This document shows, in pieces, positions 23,141 to 32,361 of a stretch of DNA of 64,000 nucleotides (the stretch's first letter is position 1; each line of letters opens with the position of its first letter). The DNA is taken from positions 62,344,127 through 62,408,126 of the forward strand of contig CATQJL010000305.1 of the NCBI GenBank assembly GCA_958299035.1. The letters run 5' to 3'. The notes under the pieces are model-generated. The model was not told the DNA's origin. It worked only from the letters and a program-made list of their open reading frames with translations, and ran no database searches. The position numbers and the translations under genes are program-made. The DNA is from Cylicocyclus nassatus (taxonomy: Eukaryota > Nematoda > Chromadorea > Rhabditida > Strongylidae).

Positions 23141-24360
23141 AGGCAGCGTACAGGCAATGTCAACTACGTACTCCCTTTCGCATGGGAACAACGCATGCGC
23201 AACGCAAGGGCCTGCGTGTGGACCTCCAATCGATTAGGCTCATTTGCATGACGAGTCATACGCGCGCAAACGTGGCGCGAAGCTCATTGCATTGACGGAA
23301 AAGGGAGCACGAGATTGGCACAGATTATACACCCAAAATCTAGGTCAGTTCTCTATACGGTGTATATGTAGGACCTAGACGAAGACGAACTGCTTCGGTT
23401 CGGTCTCCCAATGTTGCCTCTAAGCAGAGAAAACTCGCCTTCTTTTTGCGTTCCGCCCCTTTCTTTGCGGTCCGCCTCTTTCGGACGAATCCACGACAGC
23501 GTAGTTGCAGTTGCAGTTGCAGTTGCGCACTTGCAACACAGTTGCTTTTTGCGGTCCGCCTTCTTCGGATGACGAATCCATGGCAGCATACGCTGCAGTT
23601 GTAGTTGCAATTGCAGGCTGTCACGCAGTTGCAGCTGCTCCTCGCTGGCATGCCGAGGGTCGAGCAATTCGAAACTCGTCCTCCCTCTAAAGGCAGCGTA
23701 CACCCAAAATTTCACATTCGATTTTTTTGTCATTTTGGGGCCTTTCCGTGCCGCTGATTACAGTTATGTCATTGAAATCCTCCAAAAGTCCCAAAAAACC
23801 CCGATTTCCGGGGACCATCTCTTCAGGGCGGACGGGTTTCGAACTGCTCGTCCCCGTCGGCATGCCAGCAGCTGCAACAGCATGACAGCCTGCAGTTGCA
23901 ACTGCAACTGCTGCATATGCTGTCGTGGTTCGTCGCCCGAAGGAGGCGCACCGCAAAAAGCAACTGCACTGTTGCAACTGCAGTTGCAGATGCAGCAGCA
24001 TTACAACAGCAACTGCAACGGCAACTGAAGCTTACGCTGTCGTGGATTCGTTTGGAGAAGGCGGAGTGAAAGAAAAGGGGCGGAGTGAAAGAAAATTGAG
24101 GGGGGTTTTCTCCGCTCAGAAGCAACATTGGGAGACCGGACCAACGCAGTTGGTCTTCTTCTGGGCCCAGTATATACACGGTATAGAAAGATCTAGGAAA
24201 TTCGGTAACTTAGGTGTACGCTGCCTTTAAGAGAAGGTCCCCGGGAATCGGTTTTTTTGGAATTATGGAGAATTTTAATGTCATAACTGTAAACAGGGAC
24301 ACGGAAAGGCCCCAGAATGACAAAAAAGGCGAAGTTTTGGGTTTACGCTGCCTTCAATCT
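23141..24360. repeat. Interleaved palindromes of two MITE families
   Basis: Two inverted repeats cross instead of nesting. Arm Y-left (about 23330-23690) pairs with Y-right (about 23835-24225), sharing TCCCAATGTTGC against GCAACATTGGGA plus GTTGCA runs. Arm X-left (about 23690-23830) pairs with X-right (about 24228-24360), sharing GGGGCCTTTCCGTG against CACGGAAAGGCCCC. Ends of AGGCAGCG type lie at 23141, 23695, 24226 (TTAA 24227-24230) and 24352. Confidence 0.7.
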
Positions 24361-24835
24361 CCGCTCTTTGTGACAGCGCGCGTAAGCAGCAAAAACTCTA
24401 GCGATGCGAGCGCGCAGATTTAGCCGATGCTTCAGCCTGATCACGATTGAAGCAGACTATAAATACGAGAGCCAGCACTCCTATCGCAATGTTGAGGGCA
24501 GTGGCTCGGCAGATCGACGACTTTGAATTTGGCTTTCTCGATTCCCCCCTGCATGAGCTGAGTCCAAATCTGTGTCTTGCAGCTTCTGGAGATATTGATA
24601 ACTCGCCCTTTACCTTTCGAGGTTGAAAGTGCTGTTTGGGCGGGAAGCGAAAGCCCGTCCACTAGACAACGATTGGCTTGTGGAATCCAGATGGGTGGAG
24701 AGAATGGAGCTTTTACGTCCAGGAAAGCGAGTTATCAATGGCTTTAAAAGCTGCAAAGTTTAGCTCTAGACTTAGTTCATCCAAGGGAGATAAAAACAAT
24801 GAATATCCCAGAGTTGTCCATCTGCGCAGCTTCAA

Positions 24836-25249
24836 AGGCAGTGTGTCCCACCAAAATCGGGGTTGCGAGTTTTCACCCCGAGTCCGAATCGATCCGAGCC
24901 CTTCTACACCAAGAAATCTGCCCTCAAAGTGGCTCGCAAATCGCGAATTTGGCCCGCACAGCCGACCATCCCGTTGTTTCTCGCGCGTTTTACGCGTTTC
25001 AACATGTCCCTCCATTTGGCGTCCACCTCCATGGTGTTACTGCCACTGTGACAAGCGCAAGGCTGAGAAGGCACAACTTGTCCGCGCCGCTTCTACGGGG
25101 CTTTCAAAAACGACGTTTTCGTGCATGTCATGTGATTTTGGACCCTCATTGTCATGTGATTTTGGACCCTCATTGAGTTAGGCAGGAACTGCAAGAAGGC
25201 CTGCAACATGCCAATATCTCTACAACCAAAATTTGGTGAGGTACTGCCT
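24836..25249. mobile_element. TTCAA-flanked MITE of the AGGCAGTG family
   Basis: Left AGGCAGTGTGTCCCACC preceded by TTCAA; right GGTGAGGTACTGCCT followed by TCAA. It contains a direct repeat, TGTGATTTTGGACCCTCATT, at about 25130-25173. Confidence 0.6.
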
Positions 25250-25317
25250 TCAATACGTTGACGACGAGACTTTTTTTAATGTCTGTCTCTGTGGACGAAC
25301 CGCTTTCTACGTCTGGC

Positions 25318-25485
25318 TATAGGCCGTCCGCACAGGGTGCGGAGAGTGCGCAAGGTGTGTATTGCGCGTACCCTCTTTCCTCGTGCACTCCCGCCGCCTG
25401 TTTTTCTCTGCGCTTCTTCCAGTCGTGAACTGCCTTCATTGTACGCAACAGCGTCGCTCTCCGTGCTCAGCGCGGACGGCCTATA
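25318..25485. mobile_element. Short MITE, TATAGGCCGTCCGC termini, copy 2
   Basis: Same ends and body as 20642-20812 with a few substitutions (ACAGGGTGCGGAGAGTG in place of the longer GC stretch). Confidence 0.85.
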
Positions 25486-25524
25486 CATGTGCATGCGCAT
25501 GCATCCATGCGTGTTGCACAAAAA

Positions 25525-25790
25525 TAAAGGTGGGCGGGCAGCTCCGCTCCCTTGTGGCAAGCTTCGCCCACTTTTCAAAAATGCGAAATTTGCGCAAATT
25601 TAACGAATTCGTGCAAATTCCGACATTTTTGAGGTGGGCGGGGCACCCCTCCCCTTGCGGCAAGTTCCGCCACTTGGTAGAACTGCCAAAATTTGCACGA
25701 ATTCGTTAAACTTCCACAAATTCCGACATTTTTGAAAGGCGGGCAATGTTTGCCACAAGGAGGTGGAGCTTACCCAAAGTTTGCACGGCC
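25525..25790. repeat. Internally repetitive GGTGGGCGG region
   Basis: Three variants of a block ending AAATTCCGACATTTTTGA, with GGTGGGCGG nearby, occur in tandem. Inverted variants of CGAATTCGT-AAA link them. No coding evidence. Confidence 0.5.
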
Positions 25791-25956
25791 ACTATTGAAT
25801 TTGATGAAGCTTCATCAGCTCTTTCGGGTGTGGAGTACAGAATTCCAGGTGATAAAGGTAATTTGGGTTTTGCGTAAAAGTAGGTTCTCCAAATTATTTT
25901 TTCCACTATGAGTACAGTATCATTACCACTGTGTGTGATATCGAGGCAATGACATA

Positions 25957-26710
25957 GATATCGATGAACTCAACGAAAGCTCCGACGATTTACTCCTCGA
26001 TAGCGACGCTGAGGCTCCCGTCAGAGTGCGGAAGCCACGCCAGCGCTGCGCCTGCGCCGAACCAGCGCCGAGCTGCCAGGTTGCTGTTTCAATCGATATC
26101 GTGCAATGGGGCGAGGCTAGCTGCCCTAGTTCTCAGCCAGGTAGATGCACCGACTATTGATCGAATCTGCCAGAAGCTCCGGTAGCCCTTGCCCGCACAG
26201 GGTCAGCTAGCCCCGCCCCGAACGAATGGGACAGCTCGGCGCTGGGGCGCCGGCGCAGCGCTGGCGTAGGGGTGTATGCCAAGATGAACGATAGCTGACA
26301 ATAAGCATACTGTACTCCTGCGGTTGTCAATATGTCGCACATAAAGTCTTATTTTTTGAAGCTGTATGTTCCAAACTAGATTGAAAATGGTGTCGAACAG
26401 TAAAAATCAGGGCATGCAGAGATTTCAACGTTTTTTTCCAAGTTCGAGATATCATCATAGCGTAAATATGGAATTTGAAAAAGGTTTGACCTACGCAGCG
26501 CATATGGCTGGCACAACCTATCGTTCATGTTGGCTGCCCCCCCCCCCCCTGGCGTAGCTTCGGCACTCTGGCGGGGGCCTGAAACTCCCTGGTGGGAATG
26601 GTGGCGACATGGCTCCTGCTGTTGTTCCTGACCTAATGTTTTCGATTCGGACATCTCAGAAGACGACAATGACGAAAACACAGAGAACACCTGGATGGAC
26701 GGGGGTTGAA
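25957..26710 (+). other. Acidic reading-frame fragments interrupted by GC-rich repeats
   Basis: Two short acidic frames, one with IDELNESSDDLLLDSDAEA (about 25957-26020) and one with FDSDISEDDNDENTENT (about 26640-26705), are separated by inverted GC-rich repeats (CAGCGCTGCGCCTG / GCGCCGGCGCAGCGCTGG). Such acidic stretches occur at the N-terminus of piggyBac-type transposases, but homology cannot be established here. Confidence 0.3.
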
Positions 26711-26827
26711 AAGCATGACAGATGGACGTCGTTTATCAAGCATGCTGGGGCTGATTCAGAGGTGGATAACTGTGAGACGCCGCTTCAGTTTTAAGAGTTG
26801 TTTTTCTCTGAAGAACTCCTTGTCACG

Positions 26828-27005
26828 TGTGCCGATATTAGCGGCACCCGTTTCATCCGTATCGCTCGTTACGTTGTTTTTCGTGCAAGCACCGTTAAGG
26901 TCACCATTTGGTGACCTCATATGATATAAGCGTGCGCATAGAATATTTTTGTCTCCGCCTGTTATCACATTCTACCACTGCACCATCGCGTGCGGTTGAG
27001 CTCTC
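26828..27005 (+). repeat. Partial LTR A (copy A1)
   Basis: Matches the first roughly 178 bp of LTR A, then switches to inverted B-leader sequence at the word TGCGGTTGAGCTCTC. The same 15-mer follows the tRNA in the second block. Confidence 0.85.
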
Positions 27006-27330
27006 TAAGATGGCTAATTTGTAGAAATGGAGCGACATCTTTATTCTGTCAGATGAGTTTCTCTGAAGAATGGTTGTTTTTGCTGCGTTAGAAATGCAAA
27101 AGTAGGCGCTGTAGTGGCCTTTAGCAGGTAAATGCTAATTTTTTGCTACGCAAAAGTTTTAGGGTTATGGTGGACCCAAGGTCAGTCTTGGCTAACCTTT
27201 TGCGCTGTCGCTAGGGACGAGACACAAGCAATTTAGGAAACTAGGTTCCAAGGATAGACTAGGCTAACCTGCGTGTTGATTCTAGGATCGAACACTTTAT
27301 CGGGCTCACGTGGGCCGATGCACCAGAAAA

Positions 27331-27647
27331 TGTGCTGACTTTACCACTCTTATGGTAAAGTCTAAGATCTGATGACTGACCAGTCTTATGGAAAGCCAGT
27401 AGTGGAGTTTGGCGGCTCCTGGTGTGTTACAGTACACATAAGCTAATAACAGCTTTATTGAGACATCAACATACCCTCATTCGGGTAGTGGTAGAATGCT
27501 GCTCCTAATAGGCGGAGCAAAGCGAGGTAATGCATATCAATACAAAGATATGACTTGAGGTCGCGAGTTGGTGACCTCAAGGCTACAAAGGAGTCTAAGT
27601 AAGGAGGAATTGATAAGATTGGAAGAGGTGCCGTATATATCGGCACA
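27331..27647 (-). repeat. LTR B, copy 1
   Basis: 317 bp on the minus strand, TGTGCCGATATATACGGCAC to GTCAGCACA, with a hairpin at its start and AATAAA inside. Primer-binding site 27313-27325 with a 5-nt spacer. Confidence 0.85.
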
Positions 27648-27799
27648 TTCCGGCCAGCAAAAAGGAAAAGGAACAAGCGAAGATACGAAATAATTACGAT
27701 GACTATAAAAGGGATATACACGAATTGTTCAATGGCATGTAAACCATCTAACTCAGTGAAAATGATACACATGGAGGAAATGTCGAGTGTACCGGCACA
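27648..27799 (-). pseudogene. Env-like membrane tail of element B
   Basis: On the minus strand an open frame with a hydrophobic run (IPFIVIVIISYLRLFLFLF) reads directly into LTR B. Position just before a 3' LTR plus a C-terminal membrane segment is what envelope-like third genes of BEL/Pao elements show. Only the last 50 or so codons remain; the rest of the element is missing. Because an LTR A abuts, a longer minus-strand frame arises by fusion and should not be taken for a gene. Confidence 0.45.
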
Positions 27800-28078
27800 T
27801 GTGCCGATATTAGCGGCACCCGTTTCATCCGTATCGCTCGTTACGTTGTTTTTCGTGCAAGCACCGTTAAGGTCACCATTTGGTGACCTCATATGATATA
27901 AGCGTGCGCATAGAATATTTTTGTCTCCGCCTGTTATCACATTCTACCACTGCACCATCGCGTGCGGTTGAGCTCTCAATAAACTCTCTAATATCATCTT
28001 TGTTGTGTTTTACATTCGTACGGGCCCACCCTTAGCCCATTTCTCAAGGCGCCACCCTTACGCCTAAAAGCCGCCACA
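27800..28078 (+). repeat. LTR A, copy A2 (complete)
   Basis: 279 bp, TGTGCCGATATTAGCGGCAC to AAAAGCCGCCACA, with a terminal hairpin (GTGCCG/CGGCAC) and CTCAATAAACTC. By eye it is identical to A3. Confidence 0.9.
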
Positions 28079-28086
28079 TTTTCTGG

Positions 28087-28157
28087 TGCATCGGCCGGGA
28101 ATCGAACCCGGGCCGCCCGCGTGGCAGGCGAGCATTCTACCACTGAACCACCGATGC
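28087..28157 (-). tRNA. tRNA-Gly(GCC) sequence, likely a retro-copied primer
   Basis: On the minus strand a 71-nt cloverleaf: acceptor stem GCATCGG/CCGATGC, D-arm GGTTCAGTGGTAGAATG, anticodon loop CTGCCAC (anticodon GCC), T-loop GTTCGATT. The next three bases (28086-28084) are CCA, which nuclear eukaryotic tRNA genes do not encode. Five bases further is the end of LTR A, so TGGTGCATCGGCC... is also the retroelement primer-binding site, here extended through the whole tRNA. A functional tRNA gene cannot be excluded, because the A and B boxes are intact. Confidence 0.85.
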
Positions 28158-28494
28158 GGTTGAGCTCTCTAAGATGGCTAATTTGTAGAAATGGAGCGAC
28201 ATCTTTATTCTGTCAGATGAGTTTCTCTGAAGAATGGTTGTTTTTGCTGCGTTAGAAATGCAAAAGTAGGCGCTGTAGTGGCCTTTAGCAGGTAAATGCT
28301 AATTTTTTGCTACGCAAAAGTTTTAGGGTTATGGTGGACCCAAGGTCAGTCTTGGCTAACCTTTTGCGCTGTCGCTAGGGACGAGACACAAGCAATTTAG
28401 GAAACTAGGTTCCAAGGATAGACTAGGCTAACCTGCGTGTTGATTCTAGGATCGAACACTTTATCGGGCTCACGTGGGCCGATGCACCAGAAAA

Positions 28495-28811
28495 TGTGCT
28501 GACTTTACCACTCTTATGGTAAAGTCTAAGATCTGATGACTGACCAGTCTTATGGAAAGCCAGTAGTGGAGTTTGGCGGCTCCTGGTGTGTTACAGTACA
28601 CATAAGCTAATAACAGCTTTATTGAGACATCAACATACCCTCATTCGGGTAGTGGTAGAATGCTGCTCCTAATAGGCGGAGCAAAGCGAGGTAATGCATA
28701 TCAATACAAAGATATGACTTGAGGTCGCGAGTTGGTGACCTCAAGGCTACAAAGGAGTCTAAGTAAGGAGGAATTGATAAGATTGGAAGAGGTGCCGTAT
28801 ATATCGGCACA
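28495..28811 (-). repeat. LTR B, copy 2
   Basis: Same 317 bp as copy 1, offset by exactly 1164 bp. Primer-binding site 28477-28489 and a 5-nt spacer precede its leader. Confidence 0.85.
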
Positions 28812-28813
28812 TT

Positions 28814-28975
28814 GCTGCACTTGCAGCAGCAGGCCTCACCTATCTATTTGGGCCAGTAGTTATCCTTACTGTGATAAAATTGGTTTTTGGTGCAATTGCT
28901 TACCTACTATGTGCCCTGCTGAAGGTCGCCAAAGCGCTCGTGCAATGCGCTAGACAGACTTGTAGAAATCAATAA
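28814..28975 (+). pseudogene. Env-like membrane tail of element A
   Basis: 53 codons are open to a TAA at 28973-28975. A hydrophobic anchor (VVILTVIKLVFGAIAYLL) is followed by a short basic, cysteine-containing tail, as in viral-type envelope C-termini. About 290 bp of 3' leader and a CGCCCCGGAG purine-poor tract precede LTR A3. The upstream part is replaced by the inverted LTR B. Confidence 0.5.
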
Positions 28976-29267
28976 TTATATTTACTTTAGCTTCGGTCTT
29001 CATCAGGTGCAATATCTCTTCACGTTGGTCAGGATCAAACAAGTTAACGCCACGTCATCGTCCCCAGATGTCTTTCTCACCCCCTAATCTACTGCCAAAC
29101 ACCCGCTCGATCGCTGGACCCCAACGACAAGGACTGCATCAACGAAGGAGCCGTAACTACTTTTCCCTGTGATTCTCACCACTCTGTTCATGCTTAATTT
29201 CCTCTATTCACTTTTTATTTCATCGCTGTATCTTTGTTTTCTTGTATTGTTGTTTGTCGCCCCGGAG

Positions 29268-29546
29268 TGTGCCGATATTAGCGGCACCCGTTTCATCCGT
29301 ATCGCTCGTTACGTTGTTTTTCGTGCAAGCACCGTTAAGGTCACCATTTGGTGACCTCATATGATATAAGCGTGCGCATAGAATATTTTTGTCTCCGCCT
29401 GTTATCACATTCTACCACTGCACCATCGCGTGCGGTTGAGCTCTCAATAAACTCTCTAATATCATCTTTGTTGTGTTTTACATTCGTACGGGCCCACCCT
29501 TAGCCCATTTCTCAAGGCGCCACCCTTACGCCTAAAAGCCGCCACA
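29268..29546 (+). repeat. LTR A, copy A3 (complete)
   Basis: 279 bp, same borders as A2. No matching target-site duplication was found between the flanks of A3 and those of A1 or A2. Confidence 0.9.
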
Positions 29547-30761
29547 ACTTCAGTCATTATAATTGACTATTTTATAATAAATCATTTTCTAGTGACAGAT
29601 AATAAACTCTTCTGCCGTTTATAATATTCGGCATAACTCATTCATGTTTCAGTGGTACCGAAAAATATTGACAATGGTTTTAGAAACTCTCGTGTTTCGT
29701 CCTCGTAAGCGACACTATTTTTCTATAGGAACGATATCTCTGAAGCGTAGAATATCTAGCGTAGAATCAAGCTTAAAATTTCATATCTCACCGGAGATAT
29801 GAAATTGTAAGACTGTAATGAAACAGTCTGATATTTTTATGGGGTAAAGTAGGAGGCTGACTTCGTACTGCAGCAAGATTGCAGCCAACAAGCTGCAATA
29901 GCTGCGGAGAAATTTAGATGCGACCCAAATACGACCCCCCCCCTTTCCCCATACAAAAGTCACTACAAAAACATTTACAAATTATCGACGGTCACCATTG
30001 GTAACAGGGTCAAGCGTGGGGTGTGGCACGCCACATGTGGGGGTCGTTATCGAGGTGATAATGATGCCAGCGACATTATGTCATTCAACAATGTCTGATA
30101 GGTCCATTGTACTAAATACCAGCATTAGTGTTTTGGCCTACCGTCGTACACGCACAGTAAGCAAAGTAAAAGATTCTCAAAGCATAAAAAAATCATTTTC
30201 GTAATTAGCATGTCAAATAACCCCTGAGGGCCAAGTTTCAGCGAATTTTGAGGTTTCCAAATATTGGGACACTCAAGTGAGGTGGTCATTTTCGACATGC
30301 TAACTTCGTTTCAAAGATGAGTAAACTACTTTTTTTGTAATCATTACAAGGTACTACTACTTTGCTTGTATTAATAATCTCACTTCAACTAACCACTAAA
30401 CTCTGGAATCAAAAGCAAGCCAAAATCTTGTTTGCCCCTTTTTCGCTTTCAATTTCTCAGACTAGAGAAGACCGATTAGGCTAAAATTCCTTTTGTAAAA
30501 GTTACGAGGATCAGGCTATCGAAGATATAGTTCATTTATAAAATCGTGACGACGGATTTTACTGCGGAATTTGCGCACATAGAAGCATACAACGCTCATG
30601 CAAGAAGGCGTCACCTCAATGTTCAGGTCAGTCACTTCCAGTGTCTAAATATTATCATACGTAAGCAAAAAAAATCCATTCGACTAGAAATAAACCAAGA
30701 AAATGCGATTTCCGGAAGTGGCGCGCGTGTCGCGCGCGGTCGCGCCATGGTCACGATTTTT
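29547..30761. other. Intergenic, no gene confirmed
   Basis: Contains one copy of the GCATGTCAAATAACCCC dispersed unit (about 30205-30300) and a short cysteine-rich exon-like frame (FYCGICAHRSIQRSCKK, about 30550-30622, with GT after it) that could not be linked to anything. Confidence 0.35.
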
Positions 30762-30925
30762 GCGCAACTATCTGCGCTATTGGTCCATCTTCCTCGCCTT
30801 CCTCGCCCCGCCTCAAAGCTCGCCTCGGGACTATATAAAGCAATATGCCCCGCCCACGAGAGGTTCGGACTTGAGGCGGGGCGAGGAAGGCGAGGAAGAT
30901 GGACCAATAGCGCAGATAGTTGCGC
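30762..30925. repeat. Near-perfect GC-rich hairpin, arms about 55 bp
   Basis: The left arm (GCGCAACTATCTGCGCTATT, GGTCCATCTTCCTCGCC, CTCGCCCCGCCTCAA) is repeated inverted at 30870-30925 with almost no mismatch. The loop of about 50 nt contains TATATAA. It could be a young MITE or a source of double-stranded RNA. Confidence 0.8.
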
Positions 30926-32354
30926 TTACTTGTCCCACGGTGGTTATTTGATATGATAATTAGAAATATGTGCCTAATTATGCATGGTAGAGCATTTATG
31001 TCATGCCTACGGAGGAGAAGATGGAGGGGGGGGGGTATGGAGACAGAAGATAGGTGTGAGGGGGGGGGGGTCGTAGCCGGCGCTTGTGGGCCACGCCTTT
31101 GCTCGACCCTGGTTGGTAAAGACATGAGCTTTTGTCGAGTGTGAGAAACCTCAGTGAGGCTTCGGAAGCAGGATTTTTAGGCCAATTGGTACATTTTACA
31201 TTCTTGTCGCACACACATGCCTAGTGTTTGAGCTCCTGAAAGTGCCTTTTGAATCTTCGGTCATACCTGTGGCCAGCAAGCTCGATCCCCGTCTGTGATA
31301 CCTTTTTTGCAGGGAGAAAAATACTGTTCTTGAAGAGTAAAGGATGTTTGCGACTGAAAAGCTTATTCCCTACATTCTACACTTTTTCTTATTCGGACCA
31401 CCCTCTCCTACGACCCCCCCCCCCTGCCTCCGATGCCCCCTTTACGACCCCCCGTTGCGACAGTCGCATCACACGTTTGACCCTGATTCACACCTACTCC
31501 GATGAGAAAGTTCTTTGGTCTGCAAATGTGGGACATCGAGACAGTGTGTTATCGATCTCAAAAGGACGACGGGTGTGGCACAGAACAGATTTCGCAGTCG
31601 TTGCACCGTTTACTACAGTACTCCTGCAACACCCAACAAGGTGTTCGTGGCGGGACCACTTTGCACTCACGAACTTTATAAACTCGGTCACCGTTATTCC
31701 GCGTCTTCTTGTCTGAATTCTTGTCTTTCTGTTCGTCTATGCACTTTCTATCGCGTTTTCTCTCCGCGTTTTGCCGCCATTCGTATGTAAAGCAGTATTC
31801 GAAGTTTTCAGTTGGATTAAACTTTTGTTTTGCAGATATCTCTCAAAAAGTTATGCTTGTTCCCGACTTGCAACATTCAAACAGCTCATCATTTTCAGCT
31901 CCTGCTGTCACACAACGTGAGGGACCGCCTATGCTGCGAAAGGTGGAGGCAAAGGGGTCAGCGGATGAGTCTATTAGGTCTAGTCAAGACTTACATTTTG
32001 GTTACCTAGTTTTTCTGGTTTAACTGAGTATCATCTATATAGCGAAAACTGTTTTTTTTTGTTTCAGTCACCAAGTGTGATGATAAATGCGTGGCAAATA
32101 AATTTATTCTTCGCGCTTATTCTCATAAAGTGGTAGCTTCTTATAGCTTTTCATGCAATATTTTGTATTGCATTGCTAGAATGAGGAATGCTGGATGTAT
32201 TAATCCAAATTGCTCAATGTCCGCATGTTAACCGAAACGAATGTGCTGGCAAAGCCTTTTCTTTGCACATACATAAGTTACAAATTTCAGCATTTGCTCT
32301 GCTGTAAAACGGAGAATGAGTTTCCAAAGCTGTCAGGTTGAGTGTACCTTGACA
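30926..32354. other. No gene confirmed; one half of a distant inverted repeat
   Basis: Segment 31573-31660 (CAGTCGTTGCACC ... GGTGTTCGTGGCGGG) is inverted relative to 36255-36340, about 4.6 kb away. The two flank the Helitron at 32355-35425. G- and C-runs occur at 31027, 31061 and 31416. Confidence 0.4.
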
Positions 32355-32361
32355 TCTTATA

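Larger units (their letters stand above)
26828..29546. mobile_element. Composite of two opposed LTR retroelement types (BEL/Pao-like)
   Basis: Order on the plus strand: partial LTR A (26828 to about 27005), inverted B leader and primer-binding site, inverted LTR B (27331-27647), inverted B env-like tail, LTR A (27800-28078), full tRNA-Gly, inverted B leader and primer-binding site, inverted LTR B (28495-28811), A env-like tail, LTR A (29268-29546). Both LTR types begin TGTGCCGATAT, end in CA, carry AATAAA, and are followed by a 5-nt spacer and TGGTGCATCGGCC, complementary to the 3' end of tRNA-Gly. The BEL/Pao assignment rests on env-like tails and LTR layout only; no gag or pol remains. The blocks 26991-27647 and 28155-28811 have the same length and appear identical, so activity was recent or the assembly duplicated them. 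Confidence 0.75.

Noticed and set aside
27455..27940. Minus-strand 161-codon open frame across LTR sequence
   Set aside because: It fuses antisense LTR A, the B env-like tail and LTR B in one frame by chance; not a gene.
28087..28157. Ordinary functional tRNA-Gly gene
   Set aside because: Not excluded, but encoded CCA and the exact primer-site position beside an LTR make a retro-copied primer the better explanation.
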